Shown piece by piece: positions 51,591 through 59,764 of a DNA stretch of 64,000 bases. Where the stretch lies: assembly GCF_030815955.1 (NCBI RefSeq), contig NZ_JAUSXK010000001.1, positions 2,232,001 through 2,296,000 of the forward strand, read 5' to 3'. A program made the position numbers and the translations under genes. Within the stretch, counting starts at the first letter, position 1; each line of letters begins with the position of its first letter. The DNA is from Microbacterium murale (GTDB lineage Bacteria; Actinomycetota; Actinomycetes; Actinomycetales; Microbacteriaceae). Under the pieces are notes generated by a model, which was not told where the DNA came from, did no database searches, and saw only the letters and a list, made by a program, of their open reading frames with translations.

Positions 51591-52402
51591 CGGCTCCACT
51601 GATCGTGTCGGCCGGGTCGTCGACGCACACCGGCATGCGCCGCTCCCTGAACGAGGATGCGATGCTCGCGAGCGCGCCGATCTTCATCGTCGCCGACGGA
51701 ATGGGGGGACACGAGGCGGGCGAGCGCGCAAGCGCTGCGGTGGTCGAGGAGTTCGCGCGATTCGCCGGGCGAGAGAGCCTGGAGCTCGACGATGTGCTCG
51801 ATGCTCTCAGCCGCTCGCGCCTGGCCGTCGATGCGCTGTCCGTCATGGCCACCGGGCGTGCGGGAACGACGCTCAGCGGTGTCGTTCTCGCGGATGTCGA
51901 TGGCACCGGCTATTGGCTCAGCTTCAACATCGGCGACTCGCGCACGTATCGGCTGTCGCGTGGTGAGCTCGAGCAGATCAGCGTCGATCACTCCGTCGTT
52001 CAGGAGCTCATAGAGACCGGGGAACTCAGCCTCGCCGATGCGGCCTCCGATCACCGACGCAACATCATCACCCGCGCCATCGGTGCCGGCAGCACCGGCG
52101 ATGCCGATTTCTGGATGTTCCCGGCAGAGCTGGGCGACCGCATCCTGATCTGCTCGGACGGGCTCTCCTCCGAGGTACCGGATGCACAGATCCAGGAGAT
52201 ACTGACGGTCGAGTCCGACCCCCAGACGGCTGCTGCGACGCTGGTCGGCGAAGCCGTCACCGCCGGAGGCAGGGACAACATCACGGTCGTGGTCGTCGAC
52301 GCGGTGTTCGTCGCGTCGCGCCCTGGCATGCAGGTACAGGCAGACGACGACTTCGATGAGAACACCCGGCCTCGAGAGGCCGCCGCAGGAGGGATCCGCT
52401 GA
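51587..52402 (+). CDS. PP2C-family Ser/Thr protein phosphatase (PstP/PrpC-like)
   Basis: 271 residues. Metal-binding motifs are intact: RRSLNEDAMLA (Asp24), VADGMGGHEAGERAS (Asp37, Gly38), ICSDGLSSEV and GGRDNITVVVVD. The catalytic domain is the whole protein; unlike PstP of mycobacteria there is no transmembrane or extracellular part. It should reverse phosphorylation by the kinase encoded two genes downstream, as with the PrpC/PrkC and PstP/PknB pairs. It overlaps RDD-FHA by 4 bases and the next FHA gene by one base. Confidence 0.94.
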   Translation: MTAPLIVSAGSSTHTGMRRSLNEDAMLASAPIFIVADGMGGHEAGERASAAVVEEFARFAGRESLELDDVLDALSRSRLAVDALSVMATGRAGTTLSGVVLADVDGTGYWLSFNIGDSRTYRLSRGELEQISVDHSVVQELIETGELSLADAASDHRRNIITRAIGAGSTGDADFWMFPAELGDRILICSDGLSSEVPDAQIQEILTVESDPQTAAATLVGEAVTAGGRDNITVVVVDAVFVASRPGMQVQADDDFDENTRPREAAAGGIR

Positions 52403-53763
52403 TGCAGACGACCTACCGACCCGGGGACTGGTACGTGCTCGTGGCACCCGGAGCGCTCATCGCACTCTCGCCGGATGCGCCTGAGGACCTCGTCGCGACA
52501 CTGTGGGAGCGGCAGCAGGCAGGTGGCGACCTCGCGGCTGTGATCGACGCGCTCACCGAACAGGCTTCAGGATCATTCGCGGCGATGCTGCCCTTCGCGG
52601 CCGTCGTGCTGGAAGGGGCGAATGCGAGGATCGCCGTGCGCGGCGACGTGGAAGTCCAGATCACGGGTCCTCACGGCAGCGAGAGTTTCACCGGCACGAA
52701 CGTCACCACGTGGAGCGAGCGGTTCGCACCGAATGCGAATCGGATCGCCGTGAGCGCGGCCGCTGACGACTCCGCGCCCCTGCCGATCACGGGCGGCATC
52801 GTGCGTGCCGCGAACGTCAGCGCCGAGATCGAGCCGGCCGATGTGGCAGAGCCGGATGCTGCACTGAAGACGGACTCCGTCGTCGAAGGCGCGGCCGGGC
52901 CGTTCACGTCTGCGCCTCTCGTGACGCCTCCTGCGGTGCCCGTCGTCGCGCCGGCCCCGGAGCCTGAGGCAGAGCCCCCGGCTCCGCAGCCTGCAGCCGA
53001 AGAGTCGCCGGCCTCGGAACCTTCCGAGGTCGAGGAGCCGACCGCGGAAGAGGCTGTCGGGGCATCTGCGACCGAGCCTCCGACAGAGCAGATCCCAGAG
53101 GTCCCCGCTCCCGTCGATGGTGCGGTCGACGACTCGGTCGACGGGGCGACACTGCTGCCGGCCGAGATGTCGGATTCGACAGACATCGACGAGTTCGAGC
53201 AGCTGTTCGGAGCGACGATCGCTTCACCCAGCGCGATCGCGCAGCCTGCCCCCGCTCCACCGGCGCCCCCTGCTCCTTTCGGTATCGTGACGCCGGCCGA
53301 CGGGGGCGACGGCGACCACGACGGGGCGACGATCTCGGTGGCCGAGGCGCGTGCGCTCCGCAAGCAGGCACCGACCGCTGCCCCGGACGCCCCGACCGCT
53401 GTCCTTCCCGTGGTCGCCGGCGGGACCGGCAGGGTGCGGGTGTCGACGGGTCAGGTCGTGACTCTCGACCGCACGGTGATCATCGGCCGCCGCCCGCGTT
53501 CCACGCGCGCCAGCGGCGCTGATCTGCCGCATCTGATCGCTGTGGAGAGCCCGCAGCAGGACATCTCACGCAGTCACCTCGAGATCCGGCCGGAAGGCGA
53601 CACGGTCGTCGTCGTCGACCTGCACACCACGAACGGGTCGACGCTGCTGCGGCCTGGCGCCGATCCGATGCGCCTGCACCCCGGAGAGCAGACCCTCGTA
53701 CTCTCGGCGGACGTCGTCGACCTCGGTGACGGAGTGACCGTCACGTTCGAGGATCTTCCGTGA
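52402..53763 (+). CDS. FHA-domain protein with long acidic linker
   Basis: 453 residues. The N-terminal 130 residues (YRPGDWYVLVAPGALIALSPDAPEDLVATLWE) form a domain I do not recognise. Residues 140-360 are an acidic Pro/Ala/Glu-rich linker. The C-terminal FHA domain has IIGRRPRS, ISRSHLEIRPEG and DLHTTNGSTLL. The linker carries two copies of a D-G-A-T-hydrophobic motif, DGATLLPAE (Thr250) and DGATISVAE (Thr310), plus LFGATIAS, reminiscent of the threonines phosphorylated in GarA/FhaA-type proteins. It could bind its own phosphorylated linker or that of its neighbours. There is no membrane segment. Confidence 0.88.
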   Translation: MQTTYRPGDWYVLVAPGALIALSPDAPEDLVATLWERQQAGGDLAAVIDALTEQASGSFAAMLPFAAVVLEGANARIAVRGDVEVQITGPHGSESFTGTNVTTWSERFAPNANRIAVSAAADDSAPLPITGGIVRAANVSAEIEPADVAEPDAALKTDSVVEGAAGPFTSAPLVTPPAVPVVAPAPEPEAEPPAPQPAAEESPASEPSEVEEPTAEEAVGASATEPPTEQIPEVPAPVDGAVDDSVDGATLLPAEMSDSTDIDEFEQLFGATIASPSAIAQPAPAPPAPPAPFGIVTPADGGDGDHDGATISVAEARALRKQAPTAAPDAPTAVLPVVAGGTGRVRVSTGQVVTLDRTVIIGRRPRSTRASGADLPHLIAVESPQQDISRSHLEIRPEGDTVVVVDLHTTNGSTLLRPGADPMRLHPGEQTLVLSADVVDLGDGVTVTFEDLP

Positions 53764-55409
53764 GCAGACCCCCTTCGCCGCCTCCGGAGCTCCCCGGGTT
53801 CACCTACGTCGGGCCATTGGGCACCGGCGGCTTCGCCGATGTCTTCATCTACGAGCAGCAGATGCCCAAGCGCAAGGTGGCGGTGAAGGTGCTGCTCGCG
53901 GAGAGGATCTCCAGCAGCGCGGCCCAGGAGTTCACAGACGAGGCCAACGTCATGGCCATGCTGTCGACGCATCCGGCCATCGTCACGATCTATCACGCCG
54001 GTGTCGCAGCCGACGGTCGTCCGTATCTGGTGATGGAGTACTGCCCGAGGCCCAACCTCCAGGTCCGCGCCCGCAAAGAGCCGTTCTCGGTCGCAGAGGC
54101 ATTGCGCGTCGGCATCCAGGTCGCAGGCGCGGTCGAGACCGCGCATCGCGCCGGCGTGCTGCACCGCGACATCAAGCCGGCGAACATCCTGGTCACCGAG
54201 TACAACAGGCCGGCGCTCACCGACTTCGGCATCGCGTCGACGACGGGTGCGGTGACGGAGGCGACCGGGATGTCCATCCCTTGGTCGCCGCCGGAGTTCT
54301 TCGCCGATCCGCCGCAGAGCGGACCGCGCTCCGATGTCTTCGCACTCGGCGCAACGCTCTACACCCTGCTCGCCGGTCGCTCGCCGTTCGAACGCCCTGG
54401 CGAACGCAACTCCGGAGCCGACCTGATCGAGCGCATCGAGCGTGCACCGCTGCAGCCGCTGGCGCGACCGGATTCGCCTGCGAGCCTGCAACGGGCGCTC
54501 GAACGGGCGATGTCGAAGAACCCGGATGCGCGCTACCCCAGCGCGGTGGCGTTCGCGCGGGCGCTGCAGAAGGTGCAGATCGAGTTGACCCACTCGGTCA
54601 CGCCGATCGACATCATCGACGACCATCCGATCGCGGAGGATCTCGAGGACGAGGCCGACGGTCTCACCCGGGTGCGCGACATCGTCAGCATAGAACCGGA
54701 TGCCGGCGCCACGCGCCCGTCCGCGACGACCAGGCCGTTCAGCAACCCGGAGCCGGCGCCCGAGTCGACGTCCGGCCCGCGTTTCTCCCCGAGTCGACCG
54801 ATCGAGCCCTCCGCCGTGGAGGACACAGTCCTCCGGGTGGCGCCGGCCGCAGCTGCCCCCGCACCTGTCGACGACGATCGAACCCTGCTGCGAGCGCCGC
54901 GAACTCTCTCTCCCGACGCGGCGGCCGCGTCGCCGGTGCTGCATGCGCGAGCCGAGCCCACCGCCGAGAGCACGGAGGCACCGGGGGACAAGCGCCGATC
55001 CAGAGTGGGACTGTGGGTGACGGTGGCAGCGATCGCCGCGGTGCTTATCGGGGGCACGGTCGTCGGAATCAACGTCGTCTCCGGCGGCGAAGCCGACCCT
55101 GATCCGATCGTGACTCAGGACGTGGTCGATCCGAAGGATCCGGTCTCCGACGCCGTGCCGCGGGTGGAAGAACTCACCGGCACGCGCGCCGGTACGGCGA
55201 TCACGTTCAGCTGGAGCAACCCCGCGCCCGAGGATGGCGACCTGTACCTGTGGAACACCGTCGATCTCGCCGGACCCGGAGCCACCGAGACCACCGAGAC
55301 GACGACCATGACGTTCCAGGGGTCGGCGACGGGGCAGGTGTGCGTGGACGTGATGCTGCGTCGCGGCGACGGAAGGGCATCCGAACCCGTGCGGGGGTGC
55401 GTCGAATGA
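53760..55409 (+). CDS. Transmembrane Ser/Thr protein kinase with extracellular FN3-like domain
   Basis: 549 residues from a GTG overlapping the previous stop. Kinase domain 10-275: glycine loop GPLGTGGFADVFIYEQQ, Lys43 (VAVKVL), catalytic HRDIKPANILV (Asp137) and TDFGIAS (Asp155). A long juxtamembrane linker follows with threonine motifs VEDTVLRV (Thr356) and DDDRTLLRA (Thr375). One membrane helix spans about 416-441, and the outer domain of 100 residues looks like a single FN3 fold (AGTAITFSWSNPAPEDGDLYLW) with Cys528 and Cys547 placed to form a disulfide. It differs from PknB, which has PASTA repeats outside, so it probably senses something other than peptidoglycan fragments. This is the counterpart of Pkb2 in the PFNA cluster. 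Confidence 0.93.
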   Translation: MSRPPSPPPELPGFTYVGPLGTGGFADVFIYEQQMPKRKVAVKVLLAERISSSAAQEFTDEANVMAMLSTHPAIVTIYHAGVAADGRPYLVMEYCPRPNLQVRARKEPFSVAEALRVGIQVAGAVETAHRAGVLHRDIKPANILVTEYNRPALTDFGIASTTGAVTEATGMSIPWSPPEFFADPPQSGPRSDVFALGATLYTLLAGRSPFERPGERNSGADLIERIERAPLQPLARPDSPASLQRALERAMSKNPDARYPSAVAFARALQKVQIELTHSVTPIDIIDDHPIAEDLEDEADGLTRVRDIVSIEPDAGATRPSATTRPFSNPEPAPESTSGPRFSPSRPIEPSAVEDTVLRVAPAAAAPAPVDDDRTLLRAPRTLSPDAAAASPVLHARAEPTAESTEAPGDKRRSRVGLWVTVAAIAAVLIGGTVVGINVVSGGEADPDPIVTQDVVDPKDPVSDAVPRVEELTGTRAGTAITFSWSNPAPEDGDLYLWNTVDLAGPGATETTETTTMTFQGSATGQVCVDVMLRRGDGRASEPVRGCVE

Positions 55410-56134
55410 GCACCGACCAGGTCACGGTCGAGTTCGCGGGCGAGTACTTCCCGGTCGAAGGAGAGGGACGCTTCACCGTCGGTCGCGAAGGCGATCTCGC
55501 AATCGACGAGAACCTCTTCCTGCACCGCCACTTCCTCGAGATCAGCCATGATTCCGGATTGTGGTGGCTGTCGAACATCGGCAGCAGGCTCACAGCGACG
55601 GTCACCGATTCCGCCGGCGGAGTGCAGGCCTGGCTCGCCCCCGGCGCGCGCCTGCCGTTGGTGTTCCAACGCACGACGGTCGTGTTCACCGCCGGACCGA
55701 CCACGTATGAGCTCGTCGTGCACGCGGCCGAGCCGACATTCCGCCCCACCCGCCCCGAGAGCGCCGACGGCGACTCCACGATCGGCGACGTCCCGCTTAC
55801 GGTGAGCCAACGCCAGCTGATCCTCGCGCTGGCCGAGCCTCAACTGCTGCGAGACGGCACAGGCATGAGCGAGATCCCCACTTCCGTGAGCGCGGCGAAG
55901 CGATTGGGCTGGACGATCACCCGGTTCAACCGGAAGCTCGACAACGTCTGCGACAAGCTCGACCGCATCGGCGTGCCCGGTATGCGTGGCGGACAGCGCA
56001 GCTTCGCGACCAATCGACGGGGGCGGCTCGTGGAATACGCCATCGCGTCGCGACTGGTGACCAGAACCGATCTCGCGCTGCTGGACCTGCGCACGGAAGA
56101 GGAACGCACGGATGGATCGAGCGCCGATGACTGA
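55406..56134 (+). CDS. FHA-domain protein with C-terminal winged-helix-like region
   Basis: 242 residues from ATG overlapping the kinase stop. Residues 1-105 form an FHA-like fold (GRFTVGREGDLAID, LHRHFLEIS, WWLSNIGSRL). A DGDSTIGDV segment (Thr125) follows, with the same acidic-Thr-hydrophobic pattern seen in the neighbours. Residues 130-240 are helical and resemble a winged helix: LTVSQRQLILALAEPQLL, TSVSAAKRLGWTITRFNRKLDNVCDKL, then a basic QRSFATNRRGRLVEYAIASRL wing. This would link phosphothreonine signalling to DNA or protein binding; no DNA target is evident. The 3' end overlaps the next gene. Confidence 0.75.
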   Translation: MSTDQVTVEFAGEYFPVEGEGRFTVGREGDLAIDENLFLHRHFLEISHDSGLWWLSNIGSRLTATVTDSAGGVQAWLAPGARLPLVFQRTTVVFTAGPTTYELVVHAAEPTFRPTRPESADGDSTIGDVPLTVSQRQLILALAEPQLLRDGTGMSEIPTSVSAAKRLGWTITRFNRKLDNVCDKLDRIGVPGMRGGQRSFATNRRGRLVEYAIASRLVTRTDLALLDLRTEEERTDGSSADD

Positions 56135-56921
56135 CGATCAGAACGAAGGGCCGCAGCTCGTCCCGCGCCCCGTCGACGCCGCGGTCGCGGCGGAGTGGCG
56201 GACGTTCTTCAGCGGCGGCGGTGTCTTCTCGCTGCCGGCGGCGACCGAGGTCAACCGGCGAAAGCGCGCCAGGAACACGGTCTTCCTGACAGTGCTGCTC
56301 CTGCTGGCTGTCGCGGCCGTCGCCGTGGCCGGTGTGCTTCTCGCCACGGGATCGGGACGCGCCCTGACGTATGCCCTCCTCGCCGTGCTGCTCATCGTGA
56401 CCGTCGTGGCCACCGCGAGGATCGCCGGCATCCGTCGCGCGCTGAACGCGGTGCGCGACTCTCCACAGGAGTACATCGCGGTGTCCCGCGACGGCATGCG
56501 CTTCGCCGGGATCGAGTTCCCGTGGACGGCGATCGTCGGCGGGCTCATCATCGACGAGCGGGGTGCCCAGTACTCCGGGCTCAAGCGGCTCACCGCCAAG
56601 ATCATGCTCTCGGCCGGTCACCCGCAGGTCGAGATGCTTCTCGGCGTCCGCGAGGGCACGGTGCGCGATCACCGTGCGCACGCGCCCGGTGCGGTTGGTC
56701 GCGTCTTCTTCGTCTCGATGGGTTCGGGTGGACCGCGGATCCCGCTGCAGCACGCGATCGACGACGACAGCATCAACGCACTCGCCACGGCAGCCAGGGT
56801 GAGCGCGGCGGATGCCGATGTGCCGATCATCGTCTCGCGCGATCCGGCCGTCATCCACCCGACGATCATGGCGATCTGGCGGGGGAAGCGCCCCACGGCA
56901 GGAAAGGAATCGAATGAGTGA
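56112..56921 (+). CDS. Two-helix membrane protein, unknown function
   Basis: 269 residues from ATG 56112, which has AGAGGAA seven bases upstream (ATG 56127 is a weaker alternative). Two adjacent membrane helices (about 55-80 and 84-106) follow a cytoplasmic N-terminus. The remainder starts SPQEYIAVSRDGMRFAGIEFPWTAIVGGLIID, a beta-rich pattern like a small PH or bPH domain, and ends cytoplasmic. I know no family. It lies inside the signalling operon, overlapping both neighbours. Confidence 0.72.
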   Translation: MDRAPMTDDQNEGPQLVPRPVDAAVAAEWRTFFSGGGVFSLPAATEVNRRKRARNTVFLTVLLLLAVAAVAVAGVLLATGSGRALTYALLAVLLIVTVVATARIAGIRRALNAVRDSPQEYIAVSRDGMRFAGIEFPWTAIVGGLIIDERGAQYSGLKRLTAKIMLSAGHPQVEMLLGVREGTVRDHRAHAPGAVGRVFFVSMGSGGPRIPLQHAIDDDSINALATAARVSAADADVPIIVSRDPAVIHPTIMAIWRGKRPTAGKESNE

Positions 56922-57246
56922 CCTTCGGGCAGAGCGCTGCGACCGTATGGTGCAGCCGATCGTCGATCTGACGGCATCGGTGCTGGCATCGCAGATCGGC
57001 AACCTCGACGACTTCGACGATGTGATCAGAGCCGCAGAGTCGGTGCTCGCGGTCGCGGAGCTCGGCTCCTACGGCATCGACGACGATGCGTACATCGACT
57101 GGGCAGGTGCTGCTCCTGCCACCTTCAAGCGCATCATCGAGGCGGCTGAGCGCAAGGACAAGAAGGCCGTATGGCTCGCGTTCGCCGACCCGCAGACCGG
57201 CGTGTACCGGGTCTCCGCCGCGTGCCAGGGTCTGCCGCGCTGGTGA
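56914..57246 (+). CDS. Small helical protein, unknown function
   Basis: 110 residues starting MSDLRAERCDRMVQPIVDLT, overlapping the membrane-protein gene by 8 bases. Mostly helical with a DDFDDVIRAAESVLAVAEL segment and a C-terminal YRVSAACQGLPRW. No signal peptide or membrane helix. It is the size of a WXG100/ESX protein and sits near an EssC-like gene, but it has no W-x-G hairpin and contains three strands' worth of polar residues at its end, so I do not assign it to that family. It is the last plus-strand gene before the convergent lipoprotein gene. Confidence 0.72.
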   Translation: MSDLRAERCDRMVQPIVDLTASVLASQIGNLDDFDDVIRAAESVLAVAELGSYGIDDDAYIDWAGAAPATFKRIIEAAERKDKKAVWLAFADPQTGVYRVSAACQGLPRW

Positions 57247-57266
57247 TGCGGCACTGCCGAATCTCG

Positions 57267-57971
57267 TCAGCAGTCGTCGGCGAGCGGTGACGGCGGGGCG
57301 ACTTCTGTCTCGCCCCAGTCGCTGAACTCGACTTCCATAGTGCCGGCGGCATCCGCACGCACCAGAGCGGTGGGCAACGGGGGACCATCCCTGGAGACGG
57401 TCAGCGCTCCGAGGGTGCCCTCCGCGCCGAGGACGATGTTCGCCGTGCCCTCTCCGGCGGCGGCGATCGCACTCGCGTCCGCGCTGAATTCGGCGACGGT
57501 CCGCACCGGGTCGAGCAGCGTGCGCCATCGGGCCACCGCGGGGTCGTCCACGCCCATGCAGGCGTAGGCACCGTCCGCCGCCTCACCCGTAGGAGAGGGC
57601 AGTACGTAGGCGACGTCATCGGTCAGCACGATTCGGGTGCTCACTCCGTTGACGGTGAACTCGGCCTCCACCGAACCGCCACGTCCGGACACCACGAACG
57701 TCATCATCCGGTCCGCCGTGTCCACGAACACGCCGGTCATGGTCCCCCCGTGTTCTGCGCGCATGGCGGCGATGACAGCGGCCAGAGCGTCCTCCGTGCC
57801 CAGCAGGGTCACCCCGTTGCCGACGTCGTCGCCCCAGTCCTCACCCAGATCGAGGTGGGTCGGTGTGGCGACGGGTGAGACGGGTGCTCCCGAGCATCCC
57901 GGCACGAGCAGGAGCGCGAGCGTCAACGGGATGATGACGCGTCGAAGCGCGTCACTCCTCGTCTTCGGCAT
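57267..57971 (-). CDS. Putative lipoprotein
   Basis: 234 residues. Signal with lipobox LLVPGC (Cys26), then a beta-rich domain (GVFVDTADRMMTFVVSGRGGSVEAEFTVNGVSTRIVLTDDVAYVLP), vaguely like LppX/LprG-type lipoproteins, and a final Cys. The function is unknown. Its start overlaps the end of the upstream minus-strand gene by 20 bases, so the two are co-transcribed. It is convergent with the small helical protein gene (20-base gap), and no terminator hairpin is apparent between them. Confidence 0.75.
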   Translation of the reverse strand: MPKTRSDALRRVIIPLTLALLLVPGCSGAPVSPVATPTHLDLGEDWGDDVGNGVTLLGTEDALAAVIAAMRAEHGGTMTGVFVDTADRMMTFVVSGRGGSVEAEFTVNGVSTRIVLTDDVAYVLPSPTGEAADGAYACMGVDDPAVARWRTLLDPVRTVAEFSADASAIAAAGEGTANIVLGAEGTLGALTVSRDGPPLPTALVRADAAGTMEVEFSDWGETEVAPPSPLADDC

Positions 57972-58623
57972 CCGTCACGCACCCCGCTACGGCTCCCTGC
58001 TGGTCGAGCGCCGTTCGGTCGAGCGAGGTCGAGGCCTTCTCATTCCCCTCGGCAGGCCGCACCAGAAGACATGACCGCTCGTCGATCAGTCCGGCGGCGA
58101 GCGGAAGCCACAGCTCGGTTCCCGTCACGCGCTGCGACACGTCCACTGCATCGCCGGCCGGGCCATCGATCACGATCACCTGGTACGGCACATCCGGGCC
58201 GCTCCAGCTCGCACGCACCACGTTCTCGGTGGATTCGATCTGCAGATCTGCGGCGACATCCTTTCCGCCGAAGACCCCCAGGACCACGAAGACGGCGAGG
58301 GCGATCAGTGCGATCAACGTGGTGCCGGCCGACACGAGGAACGCGGGATGCAGCCAGAGCGGACGGCGCTTCGCTGCAGAAGACTCCTCTTCCAGCTCCG
58401 GCAGCACGCTGCCGGAGATCTCCAGCGGACGGATCGGTCCGGACATCGCGTCCAGGCTCGGCCGGGCCGAAGACCATCCGATCTGCCCTGCCATCGCCGC
58501 TGGGGCTGCTGAGGGGGCCGCGGATGACCATGACACTGGAGTGGTCGTGATCATCGAGGGTTGCCCGGCGACCACGTCCGTCGCGCTGCTGCGCTCTCGG
58601 CGGGTGCGGGGGACATCGCTCAT
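57952..58623 (-). CDS. Single-pass membrane protein with extracellular FN3-like domain
   Basis: 223 residues. The cytoplasmic N-terminal part (1-90) is rich in Ser, Thr, Pro and Ala and includes a LEISGSVLPELEEESSAAKRR acidic stretch. One membrane helix (about 95-117, LVSAGTTLIALIALAVFVVLG) precedes a 100-residue outer domain. The outer domain has the same plan as that of the kinase: a VVRASWSGPDVPYQVIVI FN3-like strand pair and two cysteines, the second in a closing AGCV (kinase: RGCV). It is kinase-like in topology but has no kinase domain, so it may be a co-receptor or decoy. It is divergent from the frameshifted gene at 58699. Confidence 0.75.
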   Translation of the reverse strand: MSDVPRTRRERSSATDVVAGQPSMITTTPVSWSSAAPSAAPAAMAGQIGWSSARPSLDAMSGPIRPLEISGSVLPELEEESSAAKRRPLWLHPAFLVSAGTTLIALIALAVFVVLGVFGGKDVAADLQIESTENVVRASWSGPDVPYQVIVIDGPAGDAVDVSQRVTGTELWLPLAAGLIDERSCLLVRPAEGNEKASTSLDRTALDQQGAVAGCVTDAEDEE

Positions 58624-58698
58624 CGAAGGACTGCGGATTCTCTCTGGTGATCGGTCACGTCTATCCTAGTCGTGATCCGACCGGAGACTTGGAGTCGA

Positions 58699-59764
58699 AT
58701 GCGTTCGTCGTTGCCCTGGCGTCGCGGCGCAGCCGCGGTACTCGCACTGGTGCTGCCAGTCGCTTCCGCCATGCTCGCCGCGCAGGCCGAGGAGGAAGAC
58801 GAAGGACCGCCACCCGACGGCGCCGTCATGATCCCCTACCAGGAGGCCGGTGAGATCCGCCCCGGTGAGGGCTGGTTGATCGACTGCGCCGCGCTGGGAG
58901 TCGTCGAAGGCGTGACAATCACGTGCGATGCTGAGTCCATCACTCTCTCCGCCGCATACGACCCGGACTGGGGAGAGCATCCGCTGTCCGTACGGATGGT
59001 CTCGAAGCACACCGATCTCCAGGTCGGGTACGCGTTGCGCATGGAGCCTCCGCCGGCACCGGAGATCACCATGGATCGGCTGGACATGCCCATCGAGGTC
59101 GGAGAGCAGGCGATGCTGCCGCTGTCCGCACTCGGCATAGAGTGCGAGATGTGCTCCGACGACGGCGGCGCGATCATCGAGGTCGGCAAGCTGCCGCACG
59201 GCGTCGATGCGGGCGTGAGCGCCACGCACCTCTCCGTCAGAGGGTCTGTCGTCGGAGACGCCGAGATTCCGCTGCGGGTGACCGACGATGCCGGTCAGAC
59301 CGGCGACGTGAAACTGACGGTGTCGTTCGTGAAGGCCGCGGCGCTCGCGACGGCCGATGCGTCAGCGGACGAAGAGCAGCCGGTCGGCGCACTGCACGTC
59401 GTCAGCAGCGCATCGGAGTGGGATCTCGCCGCACTGTCATGGGGTGAGGACAGGACGATCGTATGCGCCGAGCCCCGACCGGCCGGACTCACCTGTGCTC
59501 CGGACGGGCGCCGCGGTGCTCGCCGCCGACAGCCCGCCGCCCTCGCAGTTCATGTTCCGCGTGGTCACCGCAGACGGATCGCAGTCCTGGGGCAGCGTGA
59601 CGATCGGTGAGTCACCCGATGACGACGGCCTCGCGGCCCCCGAATGGGCCCGCAAGGCGCCACTGCACATGGTCTATCCGCCTTCGGGCGATGACGCACC
59701 GGGTGAAGGCGGATCCCTTCTGGGACCACTGACACTCCTGTTGGAAGGGATACCCGGATCATGA
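58699..59764 (+). pseudogene. Secreted Ig-like/beta-rich protein gene interrupted by a +1 frameshift
   Basis: From ATG 58699 (GGAG upstream) a signal peptide (MRSSLPWRRGAAAVLALVLP to about residue 30) is followed by a beta-rich protein with several Cys (LIDCAAL, ITCDAES, IECEMCSDD). The frame runs to a stop at 59610, but from about 59510 the coding sense lies in the next frame: AAVLAADSPPPSQFMFRVVTADGS to a stop at 59762-59764. That stop overlaps the EssC-like start by ATGA, as expected of the intact gene. Removing one G from GGG at 59506-59508 restores a single frame of about 354 residues (CAPDGAAVLAAD). The break could be real decay, a sequencing error, or programmed shifting. Confidence 0.78.

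Noticed and set aside
56914-57246. Small protein near the EssC-like gene as a WXG100/ESX substrate
   Set aside because: It has the right size but no W-x-G turn and no helical-hairpin symmetry. Its Cys-containing C-terminal end also differs from that family.
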